From NCBI RefSeq assembly GCF_000024225.1, contig NC_013203.1, positions 1,054,001 to 1,118,000 on the forward strand: a DNA stretch of 64,000 bases, written 5' to 3'. The translations under genes were made by a program, and so were the position numbers. The stretch comes from Lancefieldella parvula DSM 20469. Lineage in GTDB: Bacteria; Actinomycetota; Coriobacteriia; Coriobacteriales; Atopobiaceae. Positions 1-9,913 of the stretch are shown here, piece by piece. The notes beneath the pieces were generated by a model that was given only the letters and a program-made list of their open reading frames with translations, had not been told where the DNA came from and ran no database searches. Positions within the stretch are counted from its first letter, which is position 1. Each line of letters starts with the position of its first letter.

Positions 1-315
1 GTAGTCAAAACTGCGCACGACCTGCATCATCAGAGGAATCTTGGCACGGTCATCTTGAAGCGTGACATATTGTCTCATGCGAGCACGCAGGTTTTTAGCC
101 TTGCCTACATAGATTACCTTGCCAGAGCCGTCTTTCCAGAGATAACAGCCTGGATCAGTGGGAACCTGATCAACCTGCTCTCTAATGGACACCAGATCAT
201 CTGAGGGTTCAGAAGAAAATGACGGTGCAAGTCCCGGTGCCCCCGAAGGCACATAACTAGGATCAAACTTGTTCTGAGAACTGTCTTTGGCGCTTCTGTC
301 ACTGCCTCTGGCCAT
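1..315 (-). CDS. uvrC: UvrABC excinuclease subunit C, N-terminal part (runs off window)
   Basis: UvrC makes the dual incisions in nucleotide excision repair after UvrA and UvrB have found the lesion. Only the first 105 residues are present; the gene continues past the left edge. About 45 polar residues precede the GIY-YIG nuclease domain, which is recognisable from PTDPGCYLWKD, then GKVIYVGKAKNLRARMRQYV, with the catalytic GIY-YIG Tyr and Arg region intact. The N-terminal extension is longer than in most UvrC proteins. The ATG lies one base after the murJ stop codon, so uvrC is the last visible gene of the uvrA-ybaK-murJ-uvrC run and is probably translated from the same message. Confidence 0.93.
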   Translation of the reverse strand, partial: MARGSDRSAKDSSQNKFDPSYVPSGAPGLAPSFSSEPSDDLVSIREQVDQVPTDPGCYLWKDGSGKVIYVGKAKNLRARMRQYVTLQDDRAKIPLMMQVVRSFDY

Positions 316-316
316 G

Positions 317-1951
317 CTATGACCTTACGCGAGATACCAGTGAGCGAAGCATAGCAGACTCTGGTGATTTGAAGAGGATTGCCAAGCCATAGGTAACCAA
401 GACAGCTGGAATACCTGCAAAGATGCAATACAGCACGCCATAGAGCGCTCGTCCATCTGGAACACCAATGACAGCACGCAAACCTACCATAATCAGAAGC
501 GCCGTCGCAGATCCTGCTAGACCAAAAAGAATTGAGCGAGCAAAAGCAAACACCATGGACTTCAGTCCAATCTGGCCAAGATGCTTACGCAGGCTAATCA
601 ACATAATGGTGTCAATGACTACATAGAAGATAGCAGAGGTAGTTGCTACAAACATCATGCCAAAATGAGAAGTACCCACTAGCAGTACCAAGACCTGCAC
701 AACAGATCCCAGTGTTGCCGAGACAGCATAGAGTGTCATGCGTCGCATGGCTGAGCAGACTTTTTGAAGGTACATGCCAATACCATACAAAGGCAAAGCA
801 AGAGACTGACCAATCAAAAACTGCTGAGTTAACAGCATCTGATCTTCTGTAAACTTACTTGCTCCAATAATAGAAACAAGCGGCATCGAGAAAATCATCA
901 AGTACATCATAAACGGCACGGTAAAGAATAGAATTTGATTGATACCATGCTTGAGGTCCTTTTTAAACTGATCCATATTCTCTTTTGCCCAGCTATCAGA
1001 CAGCTCGGTAAAGAGTGCTGTGGTAATAGGTACTGTCAAAATGGAATATGGCAGCGTATACCAAAGACGAGCGTATGCCGCAATAGATGCACCAGATGCA
1101 GAAACACTAAGCTGAGAGCTTGTCTGAACTGACATAGTCACAAAAGTAGCAACCACAACAATCAGAGCAGGTGCACCAATCTTGAGCGTCTCTTTGAGTG
1201 CAAGATCTTTAAGATTAATTCTCCACGAGAGCTTAATCCCCTTGCGCTTAAGTGACGGAACCTGAATCAGAACCTGAATCAATACACCCAGCGGATTTCC
1301 CAATGCAAGAATCAAAAGACCCAGCTCAGGGTTAGTGTTAACCAAGAATGCATACGCAAAGAACGATGCTGTAGTCACAAAGTTATTAAAAATAGGAGCT
1401 GCGGCTGGCCAGAGGTAGTCTCGCTCTGCATTCAAAACACCAGAGAAAATGGTGGAGAAGCAGTACAGCATAACCTCTATGACGAAGAACCTGAAAAAGT
1501 ACACCGCCAGCGTAGGATCAAAATCAGTTCCTGCCGAGAAGGACTGTGTATACACCACTTCTGCGGCAAAGAAGAAGCCTAAGACAGCAACAAGTCCTGT
1601 TGCAACAACAACAATTGAAAGTAAGTTGGAGGTATAAGCGTTTGCCTCGTCTTGTCCAACTTTCTTTTTAATAGATAGATATACCGGCAAAAATGCTGTG
1701 GTAAGCATACCTGCACCAACAAGCTCATAGAGCTGGTCAGGAAGGGTGTTTGCAATGGAGTAACAGCTTGCAAGAACGGTTGCGCCCATAGCAAATGCTT
1801 GAGCCCAAGTTCTTAAGAAACCCGTAATACGACTAATCAGGACAAGCACACTCATCATGGAGGTAGAGCGGCTTAAGTCCTTCTGCTTAGAAGCATCCTC
1901 TTTATCAGGAGACTCTGCTGGAAGTCGCATATGTTTGGGCTGATATGCCAC
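317..1951 (-). CDS. murJ: Lipid II flippase MurJ (MviN family)
   Basis: A 544-residue polytopic membrane protein of the MOP exporter superfamily, which flips lipid II across the membrane for peptidoglycan synthesis. After a soluble N-terminus of about 30 residues there is a SRITGFLRTWAQAFAMG segment, the signature of MurJ transmembrane helix 1 with its conserved Arg residues, then about 14 hydrophobic helices. The start is GTG at 1951; it overlaps the TAG stop of the upstream gene (TAGTG) and has GAGGTG five bases before it. The next ATG (1930) lacks a ribosome site. It sits between a DNA-repair pair, which is gene order rather than functional linkage. Confidence 0.93.
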   Translation of the reverse strand: MAYQPKHMRLPAESPDKEDASKQKDLSRSTSMMSVLVLISRITGFLRTWAQAFAMGATVLASCYSIANTLPDQLYELVGAGMLTTAFLPVYLSIKKKVGQDEANAYTSNLLSIVVVATGLVAVLGFFFAAEVVYTQSFSAGTDFDPTLAVYFFRFFVIEVMLYCFSTIFSGVLNAERDYLWPAAAPIFNNFVTTASFFAYAFLVNTNPELGLLILALGNPLGVLIQVLIQVPSLKRKGIKLSWRINLKDLALKETLKIGAPALIVVVATFVTMSVQTSSQLSVSASGASIAAYARLWYTLPYSILTVPITTALFTELSDSWAKENMDQFKKDLKHGINQILFFTVPFMMYLMIFSMPLVSIIGASKFTEDQMLLTQQFLIGQSLALPLYGIGMYLQKVCSAMRRMTLYAVSATLGSVVQVLVLLVGTSHFGMMFVATTSAIFYVVIDTIMLISLRKHLGQIGLKSMVFAFARSILFGLAGSATALLIMVGLRAVIGVPDGRALYGVLYCIFAGIPAVLVTYGLAILFKSPESAMLRSLVSRVRS

Positions 1952-2460
1952 TAGTGCACCTCGCGAACAATATCTGCAAACGTAGCCGATACAAATGAAG
2001 CTAAATCCTCTGGAGAAAGCGTCAAACTGAGTCCACGTTTTCCACCAGAAATATGAATGAGCTCAAAAAGCTGAGCAGTCTCGTCAATTATAGTGGGAAA
2101 CTGCTTCTTCATACCAACAGGAGTGCAACCGCCGCGAACATAGCCTGTTAAACCCTCAAGCTCTTTAACGGGCAGCATGGAAAGGTTCTTTTGTCCCGAG
2201 GCTGCTGCTGCTTTCTTAAGATCAAGCTCTTGATCCACAGGAATGCAGCACACCACATGCTCTCCGCTTGAAGATACGCAGACAAGTGTTTTAAATGCAG
2301 CGTCTGGATCTTCTCCAAGCATCTCTGCAATATGAGTTCCCAACTCACCAGAAGGAACATTTTTGTCTACCTCATACGATTGGAACTCGTAAGCAATATT
2401 GGCAGCATCAAGCTCCCTCATTGCATTTGTTTTTTGGATCTTTGCCGTTTTTCTCGCCAT
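1951..2460 (-). CDS. ybaK: YbaK/EbsC-family aminoacyl-tRNA deacylase (Cys-tRNA(Pro) type)
   Basis: A 169-residue protein of the YbaK/ProX editing family, which hydrolyses mischarged aminoacyl-tRNAs, classically Cys-tRNA(Pro). Visible family features are AFKTLVCVSSSGEHVVCCIPVDQELDLKKAA in the first half and GGCTPVGMKKQFPTIID, containing the conserved GxxxP loop, in the second. An upstream in-frame extension exists, but the start is placed at the ATG at 2460: from there the protein begins MARKTAKIQKTNAMR as family members do, and it starts one base after the uvrA stop. This start codon lies inside a copy of the over-represented octamer TTCTCGCC. The exact tRNA substrate is inferred from the family. 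Confidence 0.88.
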   Translation of the reverse strand: MARKTAKIQKTNAMRELDAANIAYEFQSYEVDKNVPSGELGTHIAEMLGEDPDAAFKTLVCVSSSGEHVVCCIPVDQELDLKKAAAASGQKNLSMLPVKELEGLTGYVRGGCTPVGMKKQFPTIIDETAQLFELIHISGGKRGLSLTLSPEDLASFVSATFADIVREVH

Positions 2461-2461
2461 G

Positions 2462-5356
2462 TTATGCACGTTTCTTCTGAGCTTTTTTCTCTGCAGCGAG
2501 GCGTGCATTATCACGGTCAAGAATCTCTTTAAGGAACTTGCCTGTGTGGCTTTCTGGAGTTGCGGCAACCTTTTCTGGCGTACCAGAAACAACTACGGTT
2601 CCTCCACCGTCGCCGCCTTCTGGACCCATGTCAATAATGCGATCAGCCATTTTAATGACATCTAGATTGTGCTCAATGACAAGAACCGTGTTGCCAGCAT
2701 CAACAAGGCGCTCAAGAACAACAATAAGTTGCCTGACATCCTCAAAATGAAGACCAGTTGTTGGCTCATCCAGAATATAAAGAGTTTTACCAGTCTGCTG
2801 ACGGTGAAGCTCTTTTGCAAGCTTGACGCGCTGCGCCTCGCCACCAGATAGCGTGGTTGCTGGCTGACCAAGATGAATGTAGCCAAGACCAACATCATGG
2901 AGGGTCTGTAGCTTATTCTTAATGCGAGGAATGTTTGCAAAAAACGCTAGTGCCTCGTGAACAGTCATATCAAGTACGTCAGAGACAGACTTGCCGTGGT
3001 AGAGAATCTCTAGCGTCTCGCGGTTATAACGCTTACCGTGGCAAACCTCACAGGGAACATAAACGTCAGGCAGGAAGTTCATCTCGATCTTGATCTGGCC
3101 GTCGCCCTTACAGGCCTCGCAGCGACCTCCTTGGACGTTAAACGAGAAACGACCAGCCGAGTAGCCGCGTGCACGGGACTCTGGGACTGAAGCATACAGT
3201 GCGCGCAGATCATCCCAAAGGCCAATATACGTTGCTGGGTTAGAACGCGGGGTCCTGCCAATAGGACTCTGATCAATATCAATGACCTTATCGATAAGAT
3301 CAACGCCCTCGAGCTTTTTATACTCTCCTACCACGCGTTTTGAATGCTGAACTGCATTGGTAAGCGCAGGCGCAAGGGTATCGGTAACTAGAGAAGACTT
3401 ACCAGATCCAGAAACACCCGTAACTACCGTCAGCGTACCCAGCTCAATAAAAGCAGAAACATTCTTGAGGTTGTTAGCGCTAGCTCCCGTAATCTTAATC
3501 TTTCCACGACCAGGTTTACGACGGGCCTCCGGTAGCTTGATCTGCTTCTTTCCCGTAAGGTAAGCACCTGTAATGGAATCAGGATTTTTAACAATATCTT
3601 CTGGGGTTCCTGCAGCAACAACGTAGCCACCAAGCTCACCGGCACCGGGACCCATATCAATAACGTAATCAGCCGCGCGAATGGTGTCTTCATCGTGCTC
3701 AACAACAAGCACGGTGTTACCACGATCTCTAAGCTGCTTGAGCGTCTCGATAAGGCGATTGTTATCTCTTTGATGAAGACCAATAGAAGGCTCGTCCAAA
3801 ATGTAAAGGACGCCCATAAGACCAGCACCAATCTGAGTGGCCAAGCGAATACGCTGGGCTTCTCCACCAGAAAGCGATGCGGCCGCACGAGAAAGCGTGA
3901 GATAGTCCAAGCCAACATTCACCAAGAACTGCAGCCTGGCCACAATCTCTTTAACAATAGGACCTGCAATAACCTTTTGGCGATCGGTAATAGTTAGCTG
4001 CTTGAAGAACTCCAAAGATTCTTTACAAGAAAGTTCACAGACTTCCCAGATATTTTTCTTACCAACTGTAACGGAAAGAATTTCTGGCTTTAAGCGAGCT
4101 CCATGACAGGTGGTACAGGGCATCTCGCGAATATACTTCTCAAGATGTGTCTTCATATTTTCTGACGTGGTCTCTTGATACTTGTCAAAAAGAATCTTTC
4201 TGACACCAGAGAACGTGGTAAACCAGTGTGTATTGCGCCCGTCGCGCGTCTTGTAGTCAACGCGAATCTTAGTAGAACCAAGACCACCGAGAAGGGCATC
4301 TTGTACCTTCTTAGGCAGCTTGTTCCAAGGTGTTGTATCAGATACGTCAAAATGCTTACAGACTGCAGACAGAATCTGAGGATAGTAATTTGAGTGACCA
4401 AAGAGACTTCCAAAAACGCCCTCTGATACGGACAGCTTTGGATCAGCAATGAGTGCTGCAGCATCAATAATTTTACGAGTTCCCAAACCATCGCAGTCAG
4501 GACAAGCGCCGTATGGGGCGTTAAACGAGAAATCACGAGGCTGTAGGTCATCCATGGAGTGACCATGGATAGGACAAGCAAGCGCCAGTGAGTACTGAAA
4601 AAGCTCTTCTGGCATGGTTTCTGGATTGGACTTATCAGCAAGAAGTAAAATGCCTACCTTGCCCTGGGCAAGCTTAGTTGCCTGCTCGACTCCCTCAACA
4701 ATGCGACCCAAAGAATCAGGACGGATGACGATACGGTCAACAACTACCTCAATATCGTGCTTGAGCGTTTTGCCCAGTATGATCTCTTCATCAAGCTCAC
4801 GCACCACACCGTCAACACGAACGCGAGAAAATCCTTCTTTGCGCAGGTCCTCAAAAAGCTTGACGTACTCACCCTTGCGGCCCAAAACAACAGGAGCTAA
4901 AACATAAGCTCTGCGGCCTTGACCTGCCTCGAGGATTTTATCGGCAACTTGATCAGTTGTCTGGCGCTCAATAACGCGTCCACACTCAGGGCAGTGAGGA
5001 GTACCCATGCGAGCATACAAAAGACGCAAATAATCATAAATTTCTGTAACAGTACCTACGGTTGAGCGGGGGTTTCTAGAAGTTGTCTTCTGATCAATAG
5101 ACACAGCTGGAGAAAGACCGTCAATAGAGTCAAGGTCTGGCTTATCCATCTGTCCCAAAAACTGGCGGGCATAGCTGGACAAAGATTCAACGTAGCGACG
5201 CTGTCCTTCTGCATAAATTGTGTCAAAGGCAAGACTCGATTTACCTGAGCCAGAAAGTCCCGTAATAACTACCAGTTGATCACGAGGAATATCAATATCA
5301 ATATCTTGCAGGTTGTGCTCTCGTGCACCACGGATAGCAATTTTGCTTGAAGCCAT
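2462..5356 (-). CDS. uvrA: Excinuclease ABC subunit A
   Basis: A 964-residue UvrA, the damage-scanning ATPase of nucleotide excision repair. It has the expected double ABC architecture: a first Walker A (GLSGSGKSS, near residue 33), zinc-binding CPECG and CTTCHGARL modules, a LSGGEAQRIRLA signature, a second Walker A (GVSGSGKSSLV, about residue 640), the C-terminal zinc module CEACKGDG...CEVCHGKRYN, and a second signature LSGGEAQRVKLAKEL. Length is normal for the family. The ATG at 5356 is preceded by GTGAGGAACT. It heads the uvrA-ybaK-murJ-uvrC run. No clear LexA box is visible upstream, unlike uvrB. Confidence 0.97.
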   Translation of the reverse strand: MASSKIAIRGAREHNLQDIDIDIPRDQLVVITGLSGSGKSSLAFDTIYAEGQRRYVESLSSYARQFLGQMDKPDLDSIDGLSPAVSIDQKTTSRNPRSTVGTVTEIYDYLRLLYARMGTPHCPECGRVIERQTTDQVADKILEAGQGRRAYVLAPVVLGRKGEYVKLFEDLRKEGFSRVRVDGVVRELDEEIILGKTLKHDIEVVVDRIVIRPDSLGRIVEGVEQATKLAQGKVGILLLADKSNPETMPEELFQYSLALACPIHGHSMDDLQPRDFSFNAPYGACPDCDGLGTRKIIDAAALIADPKLSVSEGVFGSLFGHSNYYPQILSAVCKHFDVSDTTPWNKLPKKVQDALLGGLGSTKIRVDYKTRDGRNTHWFTTFSGVRKILFDKYQETTSENMKTHLEKYIREMPCTTCHGARLKPEILSVTVGKKNIWEVCELSCKESLEFFKQLTITDRQKVIAGPIVKEIVARLQFLVNVGLDYLTLSRAAASLSGGEAQRIRLATQIGAGLMGVLYILDEPSIGLHQRDNNRLIETLKQLRDRGNTVLVVEHDEDTIRAADYVIDMGPGAGELGGYVVAAGTPEDIVKNPDSITGAYLTGKKQIKLPEARRKPGRGKIKITGASANNLKNVSAFIELGTLTVVTGVSGSGKSSLVTDTLAPALTNAVQHSKRVVGEYKKLEGVDLIDKVIDIDQSPIGRTPRSNPATYIGLWDDLRALYASVPESRARGYSAGRFSFNVQGGRCEACKGDGQIKIEMNFLPDVYVPCEVCHGKRYNRETLEILYHGKSVSDVLDMTVHEALAFFANIPRIKNKLQTLHDVGLGYIHLGQPATTLSGGEAQRVKLAKELHRQQTGKTLYILDEPTTGLHFEDVRQLIVVLERLVDAGNTVLVIEHNLDVIKMADRIIDMGPEGGDGGGTVVVSGTPEKVAATPESHTGKFLKEILDRDNARLAAEKKAQKKRA

Positions 5357-5373
5357 AGTTCCTCACATAACGA

Positions 5374-5414
5374 GTTTGACGTGCGCGCTTCTTAATAAGC
5401 AGCTACCGTCAAAC
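5374..5414. repeat. Inverted repeat in the uvrA leader
   Basis: Eight-base perfect arms, GTTTGACG (5374-5381) and CGTCAAAC (5407-5414), are separated by 25 bases immediately upstream of the uvrA start. The pair could form a leader hairpin or mark a regulator site. No function can be assigned from the sequence alone. Confidence 0.3.
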
Positions 5415-5425
5415 AATAGAAAACA

Positions 5426-5464
5426 ACATCAGTACACACCTATGCAATTTGTGCGTACTGATGT
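5426..5464 (-). terminator. Intrinsic terminator of the YhcH-family gene
   Basis: Arms ACATCAGTAC (5426-5435) and GTACTGATGT (5455-5464) form a 10-bp stem that extends imperfectly inward. On the minus strand it is followed by TGTTTTC. It lies 49 bases after the stop of the 5513-5974 gene and before uvrA. Confidence 0.7.
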
Positions 5465-5512
5465 TCTAGTATACCCAAGATAATGCCGGCAAGACGCGAC
5501 AAGCATGCTTCC

Positions 5513-5974
5513 TTATTTAACGCGAACCTTCATCACAGCTTTCTTGAGCTTAGAGTCAGATTTCTCCAACGTACAACCTGGTTTATGAGCATCAGATGGA
5601 GGCGTTACCATAAAATCACCTGCGTGCAGAGTAACCCAAGTCTCTTTCCCAGGATTGGTATAAGCACCAAAATCAGTGTCATAATCAAATTTACCTTTAA
5701 GAACACACTGCTCAAGAGGGGCAACTGCGATACTTTCGGTGCCAGAAATAACTATGTGAATATCAGCGTAAATCTTATGAGCCTCATAGTCTTTCTCGCT
5801 AGGCTGAACTGACTCTATCTCCATGACGTTCACAAAAACGTTATCTCCATCAATTTCTGTTTTACCTAAAGGCAACTCATCCAAATTGTGAGTTGATAAA
5901 AACTCTGTAGCACAAGCCATATATTTCTGACCAAAGTCATTCTCAGATAAATTTTTAATTGACGAGAAAATCAT
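5513..5974 (-). CDS. YhcH/YjgK/YiaL family protein (DUF386)
   Basis: A 153-residue cupin-like protein of the YhcH/YjgK/YiaL family. Members include the sialic-acid anomerase NanQ and proteins linked to sugar-acid use. Family features are the central HKIYADIHIVISGTE segment, the E-rich strands (VNVMEIESVQ) and the LHAGDFMVTPPSDAHKPG metal-site-like motif near residue 120. It stands alone with its own terminator and diverges from mrp. No sialate or sugar-acid genes are next to it, so the substrate cannot be inferred from context. Confidence 0.82.
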   Translation of the reverse strand: MIFSSIKNLSENDFGQKYMACATEFLSTHNLDELPLGKTEIDGDNVFVNVMEIESVQPSEKDYEAHKIYADIHIVISGTESIAVAPLEQCVLKGKFDYDTDFGAYTNPGKETWVTLHAGDFMVTPPSDAHKPGCTLEKSDSKLKKAVMKVRVK

Positions 5975-6025
5975 GTGAACCTCCTACGTTCAGCTAAAGT
6001 GCACCGAAAAGATTATAGCTATCTC

Positions 6026-6038
6026 GTTTGTCACAAAC
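6026..6038. promoter_or_regulatory. Palindrome between divergent yhcH-type gene and mrp
   Basis: GTTTGTCACAAAC is a perfect 6-1-6 inverted repeat in the 118-base divergent intergenic region. It could be an operator shared by the two genes. A possible -10 (TAGAAT) for mrp lies just downstream, but no convincing -35 at standard spacing is visible. Confidence 0.3.
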
Positions 6039-6092
6039 TTCTATGGGTAGAATTAAGTAGTTACTGCATACAACTGCTACATAAGGAGAGAT

Positions 6093-6941
6093 ATGGCAGA
6101 CGTAGATATTGATCGTGAGGCGCTTCGCAAAGAGATTGATGCCGCACTACACGGTAAAAAGAAAGAACCACAGCCGCCAGCGGGCTTTGAACTTAATCAG
6201 CACTCAAGTGTGAAACACGTTATTGGCGTTGTTTCTGGTAAAGGTGGCGTTGGTAAGTCTTTTGTCACCGGCATCCTTGCTACCAACCTTGCTCGCGCAG
6301 GTAAACGCGTTGGTATTCTTGACGGCGATATTACAGGCCCTTCAATTCCTCGCATGTTTGGCATCTCTGATAAGCGCTCTTATGGCGTTGAAGAACAGCT
6401 TATTCCTATCGAGGATACAAACGGCATTAAAATTATGAGTGCCAACCTGGTGCTTCAAAACGAGACCGACCCTGTTCTCTGGAGAGGTCCGGTTGTTGCA
6501 GGTGCTATCCAACAGTTCTACAGCCAGTGTAACTGGGGTGACTTGGATTACCTGCTTATTGATATGCCTCCAGGAACAGGCGATGTTGCGCTAACCGTAT
6601 TTCAGTCCCTTCCTGTTGAGGGTGTTGTGATTGTTTCTTCTCCACAAGACCTTGTTCAGATGGTTGTAGGCAAGGCAGTTCGCATGGCAGAAATGATGCA
6701 TGTACCCGTACTTGGTTTGATTGAGAACATGGCATACATCACCTGTCCTCACTGTGATGAGCGCATTGAGCCTTATGGTCCATCAAAGCTTGCCGAGACT
6801 GCGGCGGCATTTAACCTCAAGCCTTTAGGACAGCTTCCTATGGATGCAATCTTTGCACAGATTGCTGACAAGGGAACCTTTAGTACAGATCTTCCTGAGG
6901 GCCTTGTTCCTGATGCTACACAAAGCGTTTTGGATCTGTAA
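6093..6941 (+). CDS. mrp: Mrp/ApbC (NBP35-type) Fe-S cluster carrier ATPase
   Basis: A 282-residue deviant Walker ATPase of the Mrp/ApbC/NBP35 family, cytosolic proteins that bind and transfer 4Fe-4S clusters. The P-loop VSGKGGVGKSFVTG (about residues 47-60), the DYLLIDMPPGTGDV Walker B region and the C-terminal CPHC pair (about residue 216), which bridges the cluster in a dimer, are all present. It lacks the N-terminal DUF59 domain found in some members. An AAGGAGAG ribosome site precedes the ATG. It is followed within 50 bases by two flavoprotein genes on the same strand. Confidence 0.93.
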   Translation: MADVDIDREALRKEIDAALHGKKKEPQPPAGFELNQHSSVKHVIGVVSGKGGVGKSFVTGILATNLARAGKRVGILDGDITGPSIPRMFGISDKRSYGVEEQLIPIEDTNGIKIMSANLVLQNETDPVLWRGPVVAGAIQQFYSQCNWGDLDYLLIDMPPGTGDVALTVFQSLPVEGVVIVSSPQDLVQMVVGKAVRMAEMMHVPVLGLIENMAYITCPHCDERIEPYGPSKLAETAAAFNLKPLGQLPMDAIFAQIADKGTFSTDLPEGLVPDATQSVLDL

Positions 6942-6987
6942 GTTACTATCGCCAGAAACTCAACTATCCAAAAGGTAAACGTCCACT

Positions 6988-8241
6988 ATGGCTCAAACAA
7001 CACGCGTTAAAGAACGTCAAGCAGCACAAGCTCAGCGCATCAAACAAGCCCAGGCATTTCTGGTACCTGATCACATTGATATCGCAATTCTAGGTGGTGG
7101 CGCAGCGGGACTCTGCGCTGCCATCACTGCTGCCGAAGCTCTTGAAGCAAACAAGCATGTTGTTGTCTTTGAAAAAGCATTGGAAAGCGGTAGAACTATC
7201 CTGGCAACAGGCGGCGGCCGCTGTAACTTCACCAATGCTAATTTGAGCTTTGAGAATTTCTCCAATCCTGAATTTGTACAGGCTGTCTGCAAAGACAAAG
7301 ACACCTTTCTTGCAGATATCCTCTCTTTCTTTAGGTCCAGCGGTCTTGCCTGGGCAACTGAAGACGAGGGACGCATGTACCCTCTTACCAGACAAGCAAG
7401 TTCCATCCAATCACTCTTACTCAGACGAGCTCAAACAGCTGGTGTGCAGTTTGCTTTGGGACGAGAAGTAACATCAATCAAGCCACATAAAGACGGCTTC
7501 ACCCTTACTTTCCAAGAATGCTTTGGTAGCGAGAAAATCCATGAGGTCCACACTTCAACAGCAATTCTAGCTACTGGTGGACGCACAACTAAAAAACTCG
7601 CAGAGAGTCTGCGACTAAAGACCACTTCGCTGCGACCCGGTCTCTGTGCACTCACCTGTACCCCTGAGCCTCCAAGAAACCTAGATGGCAAGCGCGTCCG
7701 TGCTCATGCGGCACTTTTGAGAGACGGCAATGTCCTCAAACAGGAATCTGGTGAGCTACTCTTTAGACCGTTTGGGCTCTCGGGCATTATGATTTTTAAC
7801 TTATCTCGTACCGCTTTACCTGGTGATACACTTGAGATCAATCTTCTCCCCCAGCTTACAGAAGAAGAAGTTGCTGCAGCAGTACATGCTCAAACCACTG
7901 ACGGTCTTCTCGACCCACAAATTGCTTCTTACCTGGGCACCAATGACTCAGTTGAGACTATTATTACCAAAGCTCACAAAATGACTTTTACCATTACTGG
8001 GACGTCCACCAAAGTTGTCCCACAGGTATGCATAGGCGGAATTTCCGTTGAACAAGTACATACAGATACGCTTGAGGTGCACCGAACTCCTGGACTTTTT
8101 ATTGCAGGAGAAGCCCTTGATATCGACGCTCAATGTGGAGGTTTTAACCTCTCATGGGCGTGGAAAAGCGGCATGGTCGCCGGTTTATCTGCTGCTCAAA
8201 ATGTTGATCAGAAAAATGCATCATTGAAAGAGGCTCACTGA
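6988..8241 (+). CDS. NAD(P)/FAD-dependent oxidoreductase, HI0933/BaiN-like
   Basis: A 417-residue flavoprotein of the HI0933 family, which includes BaiN-type bile-acid enzymes but is mostly uncharacterised. The Rossmann dinucleotide motif ILGGGAAGLCAAITAAEA begins near residue 33. It is followed by the family hallmark ATGGGRCNFTNANLS, and the C-terminal FAD contact GEALDIDAQCGGFNLSWAWKSG is intact. Roughly 30 basic and Gln-rich residues precede the Rossmann fold. It ends one base before the next flavoprotein starts, so the two are translationally coupled. The substrate is unknown. Confidence 0.85.
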   Translation: MAQTTRVKERQAAQAQRIKQAQAFLVPDHIDIAILGGGAAGLCAAITAAEALEANKHVVVFEKALESGRTILATGGGRCNFTNANLSFENFSNPEFVQAVCKDKDTFLADILSFFRSSGLAWATEDEGRMYPLTRQASSIQSLLLRRAQTAGVQFALGREVTSIKPHKDGFTLTFQECFGSEKIHEVHTSTAILATGGRTTKKLAESLRLKTTSLRPGLCALTCTPEPPRNLDGKRVRAHAALLRDGNVLKQESGELLFRPFGLSGIMIFNLSRTALPGDTLEINLLPQLTEEEVAAAVHAQTTDGLLDPQIASYLGTNDSVETIITKAHKMTFTITGTSTKVVPQVCIGGISVEQVHTDTLEVHRTPGLFIAGEALDIDAQCGGFNLSWAWKSGMVAGLSAAQNVDQKNASLKEAH

Positions 8242-8242
8242 T

Positions 8243-9913
8243 ATGCTGGAAGTATCAAACATTAAAGTTCGAGTTGCGCCTCTTCGTAAGCATCCTGGTA
8301 AAGAATCAAAGATGGGTTTTGACGCACTTCTTCGTACCCTCAGAGTCTCAGCAGATGATGTTGCCTGGTATGAACTACATAAACGCTCAATTGACGCACG
8401 TAAAAGAAACGACATTGTTCTTATTCTGACCTACCACGTCAGTCTTAAAGACGGACCTACAGCGGAGCAAAATCTTCTTAACAAGATTCAAGGCAAACCT
8501 GCAGCAAAACACATCAAACTTACTGAGCCAAATACTTTTACGCTTCCCAAAGCGACGCAACCCGCTCCTTCAGATAACCGTCCTGTTGTTGTAGGAGCAG
8601 GATGTGCAGGTCTGTTCTGTGCGCTTACGCTTGCAGAAGCTGGTCTCAATCCCTTGCTTATTGAGCGTGGAGATGATGCAGCACGAAGAACCGCTGCAGT
8701 TGAACACCACAATCAAACTGGTCAGTTAGATCTGGAGAGCAATATTCAGTTTGGCCTTGGTGGTGCTGGCACTTTCTCTGATGGAAAGCTCAACACTGGT
8801 ACCAAAAGCACTTCTCATCACTTTATTCTTGATACTTTTGTTAAAGCGGGGGCGCAGAAAAATATTTTGTGGGATGCAAAGCCCCATGTAGGAAGTGATA
8901 TTCTTCCCGCTGTTGTTACCAACATTGTCAAAATGATTGAAGACGCTGGCGGAACTGTTGCGTTTAGGACAAAACTCACCTCCCTAGAACGCACCTCAGA
9001 TGGCTCTCTTTCTACAATTCAAATTGAGAGAACTGCTCCAGACGGTTCAATTCAAACTGAAACCATAAAAACTCACACGATGATCCTGGCAACTGGTCAC
9101 TCCAGTAGAGATACATACATCATGCTCAAAGACAAAGGAATTTCTATGGAAAGAAAGACCTTTGCCATGGGCGTAAGGATTGAGCATCTTCAGTCTCAAA
9201 TCAACAAGTCACTGTACGGTCCCGAAGCAACTAATCCCGTGCTTGGAGCAGCGCCCTACAAACTTTCCGTTCATCTTCCCTCTGGTAGAAGTGCCTTCTC
9301 GTTTTGTATGTGCCCTGGTGGTTATGTTGTTTCTGCGGCTAGCGAGAAGGGCGGCGTAGTCACAAATGGCATGAGCTTGTCTGACCGCGCAGGACAAAAT
9401 GCTAACTCTGGTCTGTTGGCTAACGTCTACCCAGAGGATCTTCCAGGAAATGATGTACTTGCTGGAATTGAACTACAACGCTCATGCGAACAGGCAGCCT
9501 TTAAAGCAGGTGGCGGAGCTTACGTTGCACCTGCTCAACTTGTAGGAGATTTTCTAGAAAAGAAAACTTCTACTGGACCACGATCTGTAAAACCAACGTA
9601 TCCTCGTGGTGTTACCTGGACCTCACTTGAAGGCTGTCTGCCACCCTACATCTTAAACACCTTGCGAGAAGCCCTTCCTATTATGGACAAAAAGCTTCAT
9701 GGCTTTGCACATTCTGATGCTGTTCTTACAGGTGTTGAAACAAGATCAAGCTCTCCTGTAAGGATTACTCGTAACGAAACAGGGCAAAGCATTAACACAC
9801 CTGGTATATGGCCTGTAGGTGAAGGCGCTGGTTATGCAGGTGGCATCATGAGCGCAGCTGCTGACGGTATTAAAATGGCAGAACTCATAGTGGAACACTA
9901 CAACAACGCCTAA
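8243..9913 (+). CDS. FAD-dependent oxidoreductase with N-terminal extension
   Basis: A 556-residue flavoprotein related to the uncharacterised FAD-dependent dehydrogenases of the YtfP/Cbal type. An N-terminal domain of about 110 residues precedes the dinucleotide fold [19 protein letters not shown]. The segment [20 protein letters not shown] is characteristic of this family, as is the C-terminal [20 protein letters not shown]. It starts one base after the preceding flavoprotein stop. Its stop overlaps the convergent uvrB stop by four bases, so there is no room for a terminator between them. Function is unknown. Confidence 0.83.
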   Translation: MLEVSNIKVRVAPLRKHPGKESKMGFDALLRTLRVSADDVAWYELHKRSIDARKRNDIVLILTYHVSLKDGPTAEQNLLNKIQGKPAAKHIKLTEPNTFTLPKATQPAPSDNRPVVVGAGCAGLFCALTLAEAGLNPLLIERGDDAARRTAAVEHHNQTGQLDLESNIQFGLGGAGTFSDGKLNTGTKSTSHHFILDTFVKAGAQKNILWDAKPHVGSDILPAVVTNIVKMIEDAGGTVAFRTKLTSLERTSDGSLSTIQIERTAPDGSIQTETIKTHTMILATGHSSRDTYIMLKDKGISMERKTFAMGVRIEHLQSQINKSLYGPEATNPVLGAAPYKLSVHLPSGRSAFSFCMCPGGYVVSAASEKGGVVTNGMSLSDRAGQNANSGLLANVYPEDLPGNDVLAGIELQRSCEQAAFKAGGGAYVAPAQLVGDFLEKKTSTGPRSVKPTYPRGVTWTSLEGCLPPYILNTLREALPIMDKKLHGFAHSDAVLTGVETRSSSPVRITRNETGQSINTPGIWPVGEGAGYAGGIMSAAADGIKMAELIVEHYNNA

